Assembly (NCBI RefSeq): GCF_958405655.1
Contig: NZ_CATYWO010000001.1
Coordinates: forward strand, 434,001-498,000
Reading direction: 5' to 3'
DNA from: Ralstonia condita
GTDB taxonomy: Bacteria > Pseudomonadota > Gammaproteobacteria > Burkholderiales > Burkholderiaceae
Length of the DNA stretch: 64,000 nucleotides
Below, piece after piece: positions 47,424 through 57,200 of this stretch. Position 1 is the first letter of the stretch. Each line of letters opens with the position of its first letter. A program made the position numbers and the translations under genes. The notes beneath the pieces are model-generated. The model had not been told where the DNA came from. It searched no databases and saw nothing but the letters and a program-made list of their open reading frames with translations.

Positions 47424-47457
47424 AAAAAAGAAGCCCGCCGTAGACAGCGGGCGGGCT
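47424..47457 (-). terminator. Terminator/attenuator between pqqA and pqqB
   Basis: On the minus strand AGCCCGCC (47450-47457) pairs with GGCGGGCT (47432-47439) and is followed by TCTTTTTTG. Read-through is needed for pqqB-E, which would make pqqA the most abundant transcript. Confidence 0.85.
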
Positions 47458-47488
47458 CGGAGAGAACTACGCGTTCAGTCGTCCGACA

Positions 47489-47563
47489 TCAGCGATTGGC
47501 GATGTACATGGTGATCTCGAATCCCAGTCGCAGTTCGGTATAGGCGGGCGTCGTCCAGGTCAT
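47489..47563 (-). CDS. pqqA: PQQ precursor peptide PqqA
   Basis: The 24-residue peptide is the precursor of PQQ. It holds the Glu16 and Tyr20 pair (EITMY) that are cross-linked by PqqE and become the cofactor; the flanking TELRLGF and C-terminal IANR match the family. It is below the usual gene-calling length limit. The ribosome binding site AAGGAGGAGAC is very strong, in line with high expression. A hairpin terminator lies between this gene and pqqB. Confidence 0.95.
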   Translation of the reverse strand: MTWTTPAYTELRLGFEITMYIANR

Positions 47564-47666
47564 GTCTCCTCCTTGAGGGTTGGCATAGTTGGTGATTTGC
47601 TTTCGATCGTTCAACGGTTGACCGGCGTCGTGCCCGGCGCAACCGCATCCTCAGGAGGCAACATCC

Positions 47667-48653
47667 ATGCCCGCACCCGTGTGGCCGGCAACGTCGGTCT
47701 GCTTTACGTTGCATACGCCCGATGCCCACCGCCTGCACGTGCGGCAATGCGGTCCGCACGACGGCGAGCCCTGGCTGGTGCTGCATGGCGGCCCCGGAAG
47801 CGGGTGCCAGCCTTCCATGGCAGGCTGGTTCGACCCGCTGCGGCATCGGGCGGTGCTGCCCGACCAGCGCGGCGCCGGCCGGTCGCGCCCGGCCGGGTCA
47901 CGGCGGCGCAATACGCTGACCGCGCTGCTGGCTGATCTGGAGCAACTGCGCACCACGCTCGGCATCGAGCGCTGGGGCGTGGTCGGCGGCTCGTGGGGCG
48001 CAGCGCTGGCACTGGCCTATGCGGCGCGCTTTCCTGATGCAGTGGCCGCCCTGGTGTTGCGCGGCGCCTTCCTCACGGGCTTCGATGATGTGCAGGCCCT
48101 GTTCGATGCGCGCGGCGCCGGGCGTGCCTTCTTGCGTGGCGTTGACCGCAAGGGCGAGCGCCATCCCGGGGCGCGCGGGCGCCTACTGGCAACGGCAAAA
48201 GTGTTGCAGGCTGGTACAACTGCTCAGAAATGGAACACTGCGGCGCAGTGGCAGCTTGCCGAGCGGCGCCTGCTGGGGTTGCCGCCCGCGCACCGTGGGT
48301 CGCGCCCGCAGCAGATGGCACTGCTGCGCAAATACCAGCTCCAGGCGCATTACCTGGTTTGCCGCTGCGGGTTAGGGAAGACAACCTTGCTGAGGGCCGC
48401 CGGACGGATCGGCGGAAGCGGGCTGCCTGTCACGCTGTTGCATGGCCGGACCGACAAGGTCTGCCGCCCGCGCAATGCGCAGCGCCTGCAGGCAGTCATC
48501 CCGCAGGCCCGGCTGATGTGGGTTCCAGCCGGGCACCTTGCGGAGGGGGACATGGTGCGGGCGCTGCGCGCCGCGATCGGTGCTGCGGCGTGGTCAGTCG
48601 GGGCGCGGCACGCCACCGGCCTCGTCGATCTTGCGGTAGACGGTATTGCGTGA
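47667..48653 (+). CDS. Prolyl-aminopeptidase-like alpha/beta hydrolase
   Basis: A 328-residue serine hydrolase. It has the proline iminopeptidase features HGGPGSG (residues 40-46, oxyanion hole), RRNTLTALLADLEQLRTTLGI, the nucleophile Ser109 in VVGGSWGAALAL and a likely catalytic His in PAGHLAEGD. No signal peptide is evident. It is divergent from pqqA with a shared 103-bp gap. Peptidases are needed to free the cross-linked Glu-Tyr from PqqA, and no PqqF/PqqG pair is in the window, so this could serve that role; the idea is unproven. Its 3' end overlaps the convergent regulator by 60 bp. AGGAGG precedes the ATG. Confidence 0.83.
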   Translation: MPAPVWPATSVCFTLHTPDAHRLHVRQCGPHDGEPWLVLHGGPGSGCQPSMAGWFDPLRHRAVLPDQRGAGRSRPAGSRRRNTLTALLADLEQLRTTLGIERWGVVGGSWGAALALAYAARFPDAVAALVLRGAFLTGFDDVQALFDARGAGRAFLRGVDRKGERHPGARGRLLATAKVLQAGTTAQKWNTAAQWQLAERRLLGLPPAHRGSRPQQMALLRKYQLQAHYLVCRCGLGKTTLLRAAGRIGGSGLPVTLLHGRTDKVCRPRNAQRLQAVIPQARLMWVPAGHLAEGDMVRALRAAIGAAAWSVGARHATGLVDLAVDGIA

Positions 48654-50606
48654 AATCCCCAGCGCCTTGGCCGCCGCCGAAATGTTGCCCTGGTGCGCCT
48701 TCACCGCCGCCAGGATGGCCATGGTTTCGACATCGGCAAGCCGCTTGGGCTGAACGTCGCCCGCCCCGGGCGTAGGCTGGACCTGCGCGCTGCCTGCGGC
48801 GACCGGAGCCGGCTGGGTGCCGTGCCGCGCTTGCCAGTCTTCCAGAAAGTCATCCGGCAGGTGGTCTTCGGTGATTTCCGGGGCGTCTTCGGCCATCAGC
48901 CGTGCGGTGCGCAGCAGATTGGCGAGCTGGCGGATATTGCCGGGCCAGTGGTAGCCACGGAACATCTGCGCCACGCGCTCGCTGATGGGCAGCGGGCCGC
49001 CCTGTTCCTGCCGCAGCAGCGTATCCGCCACCGCGTCCAGGTCACTGCGCTCGCGCAATGCCGGCAGACGCACGACCAGGCCGTTGAGGCGGTAGTACAG
49101 GTCCTCGCGGAACTGGCCACTGGCCACCATCTCGCGCATGTTGCGATGGGTGGCGCACACCACGGCCACATCCACCTGGATCAGCTTGTTGCTGCCCAGC
49201 GGCGACACCGCGCGCTCCTGCAGTGCGCGCAGCAGACGGGCCTGCAGATGCAGCGGCATGTCGCCGATCTCGTCCAGGAACAGCGTGCCGCCGTTGGCCA
49301 GCACCATCTTGCCGATGCCCCCTTTCTTGCGGGCGCCGGTGAAGGCGCCTTCTTCGTAGCCGAAGAGTTCCGATTCGATCAGCGCCTCCGGAATCGACGC
49401 GCAATTGACGGCGATGAACGGTCCGGCGTGGCGCGGGCTGTCCGCATGAATGGCGCGCGCCAGCAGTTCCTTGCCGGTGCCGGTTTCGCCCAGGACCATG
49501 ACGGTGATGTCCTTGCCGATGACCTTGCGCAGCTTGCTGATGACGGTCTTGATCTGGGCATCGCCCGTGTCGAGCGCATCGAGGCTGGCGGGTTGCCTCG
49601 GCGGCGCCATATAGGGCCGGGTTGCCGGCGCCGCGCTGGGCTCGGCAGCGGGGTCGCTGCCGATCGCGCCGCGTCCGATCGGGCTGGCCGTGCGCTTCCA
49701 CTCCACCCGGGCGAACACCTTGACGCCGCTCGGCAACTGCAGCTGCAGGACGCCGGCGGGTGCGCTGCGCTCCGAGTCGATCAATTGCGACATCGACAGG
49801 CCAAACAGCGAAGAGAAGGTGTGCGCGTGCAGCGATCGGATCGACAGTCCCAACTGGAACTCGCCGCTGCGGTTGGCCGACAGGAAGCGCCCCGCAGGCG
49901 TGAACGCCGCGATGCCTTCGACCAGCGTGCCAATGAACTCCGGACGCGAGTGGAAGCGGATGCAGACCACGTCCTGGAAGGCGTTGGCGAACAACTGGTT
50001 CTCGATCATCTGCGCGGACATGCGGACCAGCGCCATCGTGTGCTTGTGGAAGCCGCGATGATCTCCCGTCACATCAAGCGCGCCGACCGTCTTGCCATAC
50101 GGGTCGAAGATGGGCGCACAGGAGCAGGTGAGGAACCGGTTGGCCTCCAGATAGTGCTCCGACGCATGGACGAGGGTGGGCCGGGCCTCGGCCAGTGCGG
50201 TGCCGATGGCGTTGGTGCCCCGGCTTTCCTCCGACCAGAGCGCGCCCGGCTGCAGGGCCACCTTGCTGGCCCTGGCCAGGAAATCGTCATCGCCCAGCGA
50301 ATGCAGGATCAGCCCCGATGTGTCCGTCAGGATCACCATGCTCTGGGTGTTGATGATCTGGCTGTAGAGCGTCTCCATGACGGGTAGCGCATGCGTGAAC
50401 AGCGACTGGCTGCGCTCGATCTGCGTTTTCAGCTCGCTTTGCTGCACCGGGCAGAAGTCGGGCGACTCATATGTCCGCAGGCCGTATGACTTGGACCGCT
50501 CGTGGGACTGCGCAATCAGTTCTGGCTGATCGTTGTCCGGCGTATCGCCAGACGTGGCAGGGGCGTTCTCGGACGCGCGCTGGGCGGCTGCCGCGTGGGA
50601 AATCAT
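48594..50606 (-). CDS. Sigma-54-dependent activator of the AcoR type
   Basis: A 670-residue enhancer-binding protein. The N-terminal half has a GAF-type sensor region, containing VILTDTSGLILHSLGDDDF and WSEESRGTNAIGTALAEARP as in AcoR. The AAA+ domain carries Walker A GETGTGKELLARA from residue 373 and the sigma-54 contact loop GAFTGA at 420-425. A C-terminal Fis helix-turn-helix (NISAAAKALGISRNTVYRKI) ends the protein. It lacks a receiver domain, so it senses a ligand directly rather than through a kinase. It lies divergent to the cytochrome gene and amid five sigma-54 boxes, so it very probably controls them. AAGGAGACGAGC precedes the ATG. Confidence 0.93.
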   Translation of the reverse strand: MISHAAAAQRASENAPATSGDTPDNDQPELIAQSHERSKSYGLRTYESPDFCPVQQSELKTQIERSQSLFTHALPVMETLYSQIINTQSMVILTDTSGLILHSLGDDDFLARASKVALQPGALWSEESRGTNAIGTALAEARPTLVHASEHYLEANRFLTCSCAPIFDPYGKTVGALDVTGDHRGFHKHTMALVRMSAQMIENQLFANAFQDVVCIRFHSRPEFIGTLVEGIAAFTPAGRFLSANRSGEFQLGLSIRSLHAHTFSSLFGLSMSQLIDSERSAPAGVLQLQLPSGVKVFARVEWKRTASPIGRGAIGSDPAAEPSAAPATRPYMAPPRQPASLDALDTGDAQIKTVISKLRKVIGKDITVMVLGETGTGKELLARAIHADSPRHAGPFIAVNCASIPEALIESELFGYEEGAFTGARKKGGIGKMVLANGGTLFLDEIGDMPLHLQARLLRALQERAVSPLGSNKLIQVDVAVVCATHRNMREMVASGQFREDLYYRLNGLVVRLPALRERSDLDAVADTLLRQEQGGPLPISERVAQMFRGYHWPGNIRQLANLLRTARLMAEDAPEITEDHLPDDFLEDWQARHGTQPAPVAAGSAQVQPTPGAGDVQPKRLADVETMAILAAVKAHQGNISAAAKALGISRNTVYRKIDEAGGVPRPD

Positions 50607-50681
50607 GCTCGTCTCCTTGAAGTCGCCCGCGATCTATGCGCGGGTCGTCCGGGTTGCCCTTGCTGAGGCGCGAACCCGAAG

Positions 50682-50698
50682 TGTTGCGCCATGAAGCA
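50682..50698 (+). promoter_or_regulatory. Activator site 1 between the regulator and the cytochrome c-550 gene
   Basis: TGTTGC-GCCAT-GAAGCA matches the repeated pattern at 11 of 12 positions. Confidence 0.65.
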
Positions 50699-50713
50699 AG
50701 ACGCTTGCCAGGG

Positions 50714-50730
50714 TGTTGCATTCCGGAGCA
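50714..50730 (+). promoter_or_regulatory. Activator site 2 between the regulator and the cytochrome c-550 gene
   Basis: TGTTGC-ATTCC-GGAGCA is a full match. Its centre is 32 bp from site 1 and about 110 bp before the predicted start of transcription. Confidence 0.75.
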
Positions 50731-50805
50731 CCTGTGCCAGCCGCATTTCGGTTCTGCGGCCCGCCGGTGCGAGGGTGCGTCGTGGATTGGCCGCCGCCGC
50801 CGTCT

Positions 50806-50821
50806 TGGTATGGCTCTTGCA
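50806..50821 (+). promoter_or_regulatory. Sigma-54 promoter of the cytochrome c-550 gene
   Basis: TGGTATGGCTCTTGCA has GG and GC at the right spacing with TTGCA at -12. It lies 45 bp before the TTG start. Confidence 0.8.
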
Positions 50822-50866
50822 GAAATGCCTGCAAAACGCATTTCAACGACAAAACAGGAGACACTC

Positions 50867-51352
50867 TTGGACACGCCACGCAACTTGTTCGCGCTGCTTT
50901 CCATCTGCGCGCTTTTGGCAGCGGGAGCCCCCGCCACCGCAACGGCTCACGGCGACGTGACCCCGCAGGCCGTAGACACGCACACCTTACCGCAACTGGG
51001 GCCGGATTGGCGTCAGGACAATCCATACAGGACGGGTAGTGCACATGACGAGGCGCTGCGCATCGGCGCGTCCGCGTTCAACCAGAACTGCGCACGCTGC
51101 CACGGGCTCGAGGCGATCTCCGGCGGTATCGCCCCCGACCTGCGCAAGCTCGACGCCGACTGCATGTCGCTGGCCGATGCGAAAAAGAAGGAAGCCTGCT
51201 ACGGCGAGATCTCGCAGTACTTCACGGCCACCGTCCGCAAGGGACGCACACGCGACGGGCGGGTCTACATGCCGCCGTTCGGGGGCGTTCTGAGCCAGGA
51301 AGCCATCTGGTCGATCAAGACCTATCTCGAATCCCGCCGCGTGCAGGAATAA
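50867..51352 (+). CDS. pedF: Cytochrome c-550, PedF/ExaB type (TTG start)
   Basis: A periplasmic cytochrome that accepts electrons from PQQ ethanol dehydrogenases. With a TTG start it is 161 residues, with a signal peptide to about ATATAHG and the heme motif C75-A-R-C78-H79. GLEAISGGIAPDLRKLDADC and a further Cys in KKKEACYGE match the PedF family, and VYMPPFGG supplies the likely axial Met. No ATG is suitable: the site CAGGAG lies six bases before TTG at 50867, and the signal peptide begins there. It is divergent from the AcoR-type regulator and has a sigma-54 promoter with two activator sites. Confidence 0.9.
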   Translation: MDTPRNLFALLSICALLAAGAPATATAHGDVTPQAVDTHTLPQLGPDWRQDNPYRTGSAHDEALRIGASAFNQNCARCHGLEAISGGIAPDLRKLDADCMSLADAKKKEACYGEISQYFTATVRKGRTRDGRVYMPPFGGVLSQEAIWSIKTYLESRRVQE

Positions 51353-51464
51353 CGCCCCAACATCGGCTTCGCAGACCACGCTCCCCGGGCAGCCCGGCGG
51401 TGCGGGTCTGCCCACGCGGTCCGGACGACGGCCGCCGTCACGCCCCTTCGCCAGGAGAGTTTCC

Positions 51465-52352
51465 ATGAGCGCCCATCCCCGGCCGGTCACGGCCTGCATC
51501 CGCCGCAGCGTTGTCAGCATGCTGCTTGCCGCGGCAACCGCCATGACCCTGCTTGGCGCCGCCCCCGCGCATGCCGACATGGCGAAGATCCGCCAGACCG
51601 GCAGCCTCAAGATTGCGCTGTACAAGGGCCTGCCGCCGTTCTCCGACAACGTCGGCAAACAGTTCGACGGCATTGATGTCGCGCTGGCCAAGGCGCTGAG
51701 CAAGCAGATGGGGCTGTCCCCGGCGCTGCTGCCGTTCGACGCCGACGACGACAGCGTGTCGGACGACCTGCGCAATATGGTCTGGCGCGGGCATTACCTC
51801 GGGTATGGCCCGGCCGACGTGATGCTGCATGTGCCGGTCGATCCAGTCTTTGCCCGCCAGAACCGCGAGGTGCTGATCTTTGCGCCGTACCACCGCGAGA
51901 CATTCGTGCTGGTCTACGACCACGACCGCATTCCCCAGGTCAGCCGCTTCGAAGACTTGCGCGGCCAGGTGACCGGCGCCGAGGGCGGCACGGCAGGCGC
52001 CAACGCCTTGCTCTCGAGCGCACAGGGGGCATTGCGCGACAAGGTGAAGATCTACCCGCACGCCGCCGATGCGCTGCGCGCGCTGTTCTCGGGCGAAGTC
52101 GCTGCCGTAATGGTGATGCGTTCCGAATATGAAAGCGCGCTGAAGGCGGGCGGTCAGTCCGCTACGCGGTTTGCAGCCGCCGAATTGCAGTCGCCGTTGC
52201 TCCCGGCGCATGGTTGGGCGGTCGGCATGGCGGTCAAGGCAGACCAGCCTGAACTCGCGCAATCGCTGGAGAGTGCGCTCAATGCGCTGCGCGCCAGCGG
52301 CGAGCTGCAGCGCATCTTCGCGCAGTACGGGGTATCGATGGTGGCGCCCTAG
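51465..52352 (+). CDS. Periplasmic substrate-binding-like protein of quinoprotein clusters
   Basis: A 295-residue exported protein of the solute-binding (family 3) fold, with a signal peptide ending at GAAPAHA. It starts KIRQTGSLKIALYKGLPPFSDN and contains QFDGIDVALAKALSKQMG, as in amino-acid-type binding proteins. No ABC permease or ATPase gene is nearby. Such orphan proteins accompany PQQ alcohol dehydrogenases (MxaJ/XoxJ relatives) and are thought to help enzyme maturation or activation. It lies 112 bp after the PedF-like gene and is probably in the same transcript. CAGGAGAG precedes the ATG. Confidence 0.85.
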   Translation: MSAHPRPVTACIRRSVVSMLLAAATAMTLLGAAPAHADMAKIRQTGSLKIALYKGLPPFSDNVGKQFDGIDVALAKALSKQMGLSPALLPFDADDDSVSDDLRNMVWRGHYLGYGPADVMLHVPVDPVFARQNREVLIFAPYHRETFVLVYDHDRIPQVSRFEDLRGQVTGAEGGTAGANALLSSAQGALRDKVKIYPHAADALRALFSGEVAAVMVMRSEYESALKAGGQSATRFAAAELQSPLLPAHGWAVGMAVKADQPELAQSLESALNALRASGELQRIFAQYGVSMVAP

Positions 52353-52401
52353 CTTGTCGGGCGGCAACAACCGCGCGCACGAAATGCCCTACAATGCGCG
52401 G

Positions 52402-52872
52402 ATGCCGCGTGCCATCCCAAGCTACTCGCTTCGGGCCATGCTGTTGCTGGTCATCGTGTTGACCCAACTGCTGAGCCCGCTTCTGCACGGCCACCTCGGA
52501 ACTCCGAAACAAACTGGCCTGCACGTGCATCCCGCGCTATCTGGTGCGGTTGATTCTCATTCCCTCGCGTTGAGATCGCCGCACGATGCATCTCTCTCCC
52601 CCGGGGCCGAGACGACGGGCCGTCATGTGGCGATGCTGAACAAAGAGCCGCTCGAGGTCGACGTCGATCCCGCCCTTCGCCCGCTCGATCTGGCGGCGTT
52701 TCTTTTTGCCGCAGCGGCGCCTGGCGTCTCTGCGCTGACCTTCCTCCTGCTGGCCGCGCTTGCCTGTGCCGCCCTGTGGCGACCTGCCTACCGGCCCGTG
52801 CCTGCTCTGGCACGCTGGCGCGATCGCATCAATCGGCCGCAGCCAGCGCAAGGCCCTCCACTGCTGTCCTGA
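52402..52872 (+). CDS. Hypothetical membrane-associated protein (about 156 aa)
   Basis: I do not recognise this protein. It has one hydrophobic segment at the start (LRAMLLLVIVLTQLLSPLL), followed by a His-containing stretch (HGHLGTPKQTGLHVH) and a second hydrophobic stretch (LAAFLFAAAAPGVSALTFLLLAALACAAL) near residue 115. The His-rich part could bind metal. An ATG at 52384 in the same frame would add six residues; a TACAAT box overlaps it, so 52402 is preferred. It lies ahead of a metal-type RND operon on the same strand, with a 297-bp gap in which I see no gene. Confidence 0.6.
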   Translation: MPRAIPSYSLRAMLLLVIVLTQLLSPLLHGHLGTPKQTGLHVHPALSGAVDSHSLALRSPHDASLSPGAETTGRHVAMLNKEPLEVDVDPALRPLDLAAFLFAAAAPGVSALTFLLLAALACAALWRPAYRPVPALARWRDRINRPQPAQGPPLLS

Positions 52873-53169
52873 TATCCGTACCCGGCCGACGGCTGGCGTG
52901 CGTGCCGCGACTTGTTGACCTGCAACAAGGCTCCGGTGTCTGCATTGGCGATGATGAATCCAAGAGGAGCATTGGCTCCGGGCCCATCGCGCCGGTGTGA
53001 CGCGGCGAGGCGGCAACGGCGTTCGCCTTCCTTTGGCCATCCACATTCGCAGTTTGTTGTTCGTCGCATGGAAAAGCCCGGCGGCGATGGATCTTCGCGC
53101 CGCGCCATGCGTGCGACGAAGCCATAAGAAGGTGGCGCGCCGCGCTGCCTTCGTGGATTGGAGTCAGGC

Positions 53170-54246
53170 ATGTCTTTCAAACAAATCTTGGTGGTCGGTG
53201 CGTGCGTCGCGCTGACCGCACTTCCGCCCCAGCAGGTTGTTGCCCAGGCGACGGCGCAGGCCGTGCCGCTGTCGGCCGAGCAGGCACGTTCACTCGGTGT
53301 GCGCTTCAGCCCGGTCGCAGCGTCTGCCGGCCTGGAGGTCGGCACGCACGCACGCGTCGTCTTCAAGCCGGACGCGCAATACGTGGTGGCGGCGCCGTAT
53401 GCCGGCATGGTGCCGCGGGTGCTGGTGTCGGTGGGGCAGACCGTCCGGCCCGGCCAAGCGCTGGCGAGTTTCCTGAGCCCGCAGCTTTTCGAGGCGAGCC
53501 GCGCGCTCACGGAGGCCAACTCGCAGGCGCGTCTCGCGCAGCAGTCGCTCGCACGCGACAAGGCCCTCTACGACGACGGCATCATCGCCGGGAGCCGCTG
53601 GCAGGCAACCCAGGCGCATGCCGCTGAAGCCAATGCCATGGCCCGGGCGCGCCGGGCGGAGCTGGCTTCCGCCGGGATCGCTTTTTCCGGCCCGGGAGGT
53701 GACGCCCAACTGGTTGCCAACCGTGGCGGCGTCGTGTCGGAAGTCAACGCGGTGCCGGGCGCGCGCGTGGATGCGGCGGCGCCGCTGTTCCGGATCGTCG
53801 ACCCTGCTGCGCTCGAGCTGGACCTGCTGGTCGGCCGCGACGTGCCGGTCCCGGCGCCGGGCGACCGCATCGAGATTGCGCAGCGCAACGCCGGCGGAGC
53901 GGTCATCGGTGTTGCGCCCTCGGGCGATGGCACGGCGGGTGTGCGCGTGGGGGCGTCGCTCGAGCGACGCGGCGATCTGCGTGCTGGCGAGAGCGTCAAC
54001 GTCACGCTCAAACTGCGCGGGGCGAGTGGGGCGGGCCTGGTGCGGGTGCCGGCGGCTGCGCTGGTCTACGTGCACGGCGTACCGGGCGTCTTTGTCGCGA
54101 CCGACAAGGGCTTCCGCCTGCAGGAAGTCTCGGTGGCGAGCACGGACGATGCCGTTGCCGTCGTGCGCGCCAACCTGCCGGCGGGAAGCCGTGTCGCCGT
54201 GACGGGCGTCGGTGCGCTCAAGGGTTTGCTGGCGGGAGAACAGTGA
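53170..54246 (+). CDS. RND efflux periplasmic adaptor (CzcB/CusB-like)
   Basis: A 358-residue membrane-fusion protein. It begins with an N-terminal signal (MSFKQILVVGACVALTAL), followed by the barrel-sandwich half FKPDAQYVVAAPYAGMVPRVLVSVGQTVRPGQALASF, a helical hairpin at about residues 110-170, and a beta-barrel domain. It links the inner-membrane pump to the outer-membrane channel. No His-rich extension like that of CzcB is present. It overlaps the start of the pump gene by one base (TGATG), so the two are coupled. Confidence 0.9.
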   Translation: MSFKQILVVGACVALTALPPQQVVAQATAQAVPLSAEQARSLGVRFSPVAASAGLEVGTHARVVFKPDAQYVVAAPYAGMVPRVLVSVGQTVRPGQALASFLSPQLFEASRALTEANSQARLAQQSLARDKALYDDGIIAGSRWQATQAHAAEANAMARARRAELASAGIAFSGPGGDAQLVANRGGVVSEVNAVPGARVDAAAPLFRIVDPAALELDLLVGRDVPVPAPGDRIEIAQRNAGGAVIGVAPSGDGTAGVRVGASLERRGDLRAGESVNVTLKLRGASGAGLVRVPAAALVYVHGVPGVFVATDKGFRLQEVSVASTDDAVAVVRANLPAGSRVAVTGVGALKGLLAGEQ

Positions 54247-57200
54247 TGCTGCCCCGCCTGATCGAGTTTTCTTTGCGCCAGCGCGTGCTGGTGCTGATCG
54301 CGGCCGGCGTGCTTGCCGCGGCCGGCGTATGGGCCTATCTGAACCTGCCGATCGACGCCTTCCCCGATATCTCGCCGACACAGGTCAAGGTCGTGCTCAA
54401 GGTGCCGGGCATGACACCGGAAGAGGTCGAGCAGCGTGTCTCCACCCCCATCGAACAGGAGCTGCTTGGCCTGCCGCACAAGACCATCGTGCGTTCGGTG
54501 TCCAAGTACGGCATCAGCGATGTCACGGTCGATTTCGAGGAAGGTGTCGATGTCTACTGGGCGCGCCAGCAGGTGTCGGAGCGCCTGGCGGGCCTGGCGC
54601 GCGATCTGCCGTCGACCGCCGTGGGCGGGCTGGCGCCCATTACCACGCCGCTGGGCGAGATGTTCATGTTCACCGTCGAAGGCGACGGCTATTCGCTGGC
54701 CGAGCGGCGCCGCGTGCTGGACTGGGTGATCCGGCCAGCGCTGCGCACGGTTGCAGGAGTGGCCGACGTCAACGCCCTCGGCGGTGAAGTGCGCAGCTAC
54801 GAGGTGACGCCCGACCCGGCGCGCCTGCGCGCGCGCGGTGTCACGCTGGAACAGTTGCGCCAGGCGCTGGACACCAACAACCGCAACGATGGCGCAGGCC
54901 GCCTCGACCGCGGCGACGAGCACTGGGTCGTGCGCGTGGAAGGCGGCATTCGCGGGCTGGATGACCTGCGCGCGATCGTCGTGGTGCCGGCGCAGAGCCT
55001 GACCTCCGCGCCCGCGGTGACCGTCGGCGACGTCGCCACCGTGCGGCTGGGCGAGGCCACCCGTAACGGCGCCGTCAGCAAGGATGGCAACGGCGAGGCG
55101 GTCGAAGGCCTGGTGCTGGGTCTGCGCGGCAGCGATGCACGCAAGCTGGTCGAGGCCGTGCAGGCGCGGCTGGATGCGCTGGGCCCCGAACTGCCCAAGG
55201 GCATGTCCACCCACGTCTTCTACAACCGTGGCGAACTGGTGACGCGTGCGGCCAACACCGTGGTGCGCGCGCTGGTTGAAGCCAGCGTGCTGGTGGTCGT
55301 GACGCTGTACCTGTTCCTGGGCGGCGTGCGTGCCGCGCTGGTGGTGGCGGCCACGCTACCGCTGTCGATGCTGGCGACCTTCCTGCTGATGCGCTACGTG
55401 GGCCTGACGGCGAATCTGATGAGCCTTGGCGGCCTGGCGATCGCGCTGGGCATGCTGGTAGACGCGGCGGTGGTGGTGGTGGAGAACATCGAGACCGCCA
55501 TGGCCCGCGCCAAAGACCACAAGACCGATCCGGCCCTGCGCGGCGCGGTCATCCGCCATGCGGTGGCGACCGTGGCCGTGCCGATGCTCTCGGGCGTTTC
55601 GATCATCGCCATCGTGTTCTTGCCGCTGCTGTCCTTGCAGGGGCTCGAGGGCAAGCTGTTCGGGCCGGTAGCGCTCACCATCGTGCTGGCGCTGGCGTCG
55701 TCCGTGGTGATCGCCTTTACGGTGGTGCCGGCGCTGGCTTCCATCCTGCTGCTCGCGCACGCGGATGAATCGCCCTGGCTGATGCGCAAGGTGGCTGCCG
55801 GCTTTGCGCGGATGCAGGACTGGACGACGACGCATCGGCGCATTGTGTTCGGCGTGGCCGGCGCGGCCCTGGCGCTGGCCGTGGTGCTGTACATGTCGGT
55901 CGGCAAGACGTTCATGCCGACGATGGACGAGGGCGACCTGATCGTGCAGTTGCAGAAGGCGCCGTCGGTCTCGCTGGCGGCTTCGCTGGACCTGGACCAA
56001 CGCGTGCAGCAGGCGTTGCTCAAGGAGGTGCCGGAGATTCGCTCGATCGTGGCGCGCTCGGGCTCCGACGATCTTGGCCTGGACCCGATGGGCCTCAACG
56101 AAACCGATACCTTCCTCGTGCTCAAGCCCAAGGATCAGTGGCGTGGCAGCAAGGAGGACATCGCCGTCGCAATCCGGCACGTCATGGAGCGCTTCCCGGG
56201 CGTGATCTACGGCTTCACGCAGCCCATCGAGATGCGTGTCTCCGAGATGCTGACCGGCACCCGCGGCGACGTCGCCATCAAGCTCTTCGGCAGCGACCTT
56301 GCCGCCATTGATACGGCAGCCCAGGCCATCGCCGCCAAGATCCGCACCATTCCTGGCGCGGCGGAGGTGATCGCCCCGAGCAACAGCGGCGTGCAGTACC
56401 TGAAGGTGTCGCTGGACCGTGCCGCGGTCGGGCAGGCCGGCTTCTCCGGCGACGCGCTGCAGGCGCAACTGCGCGCGCTGATCGAAGGTGACCGGATTGG
56501 CGTGGTGCCGGAGGGCATTGTCCGCACGCCGCTGATACTGCGCGGCGGTGCGGGCCTGCGGCGGGCGCCCGAGAACCTCACCAACCTGCTGGTGACCGCG
56601 CCCGACGGCAAGGTATGGCCGCTGACCACCCTGGCGCACATCGAACGCGTGGATGGCCCCGTGCGCATCAACCACGAGGACGGCGCCCGGTTTGCCGTCA
56701 TCCAGGCCAACGTGGAGGGCCGCGATCTGGCGGGCTTCGTGCAGGAAGCGCAGGCAGCGGTCAGCAGCCTCAGTACGTTGCCGAAGGGCTTGCGCGTCGT
56801 CTGGGGCGGCCAGTTCGAGAACCAGCAGCGTGCGGCAGCCCGCCTCGCGCTGGTCGTGCCGCTGGCACTGGGGGCGATCTTCCTGTTGCTGATGCTGACC
56901 TTCCGCTCGGTGCGGCAGGCGGTGCTGGTGGTCGCCAACATCCCGTTTGCACTCGTGGGCGGCATTGCCGCCTTGCGGATGTCGGGAGAGTACTTGTCGG
57001 TGCCGGCGTCCGTGGGCTTCATTGCATTGCTTGGGATTGCCGTGCTCAACGGCGTGGTGCTGGTCTCGCACTTCAATACGCTGCTGGAGTCGGGCCTGAG
57101 CATGGCGGAAACCGTCCGTGCCGGCGTGCGTGACCGCCTGCGGCCCGTGCTCATGACCGCCTGCATTACCGCACTGGGAATGATTCCGCTGCTGCTGGCC

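Noticed and set aside
51465..52352. ABC transporter operon around the substrate-binding-like protein
   Set aside because: No permease or ATPase gene lies on either side, so the protein is treated as an orphan linked to the quinoprotein.
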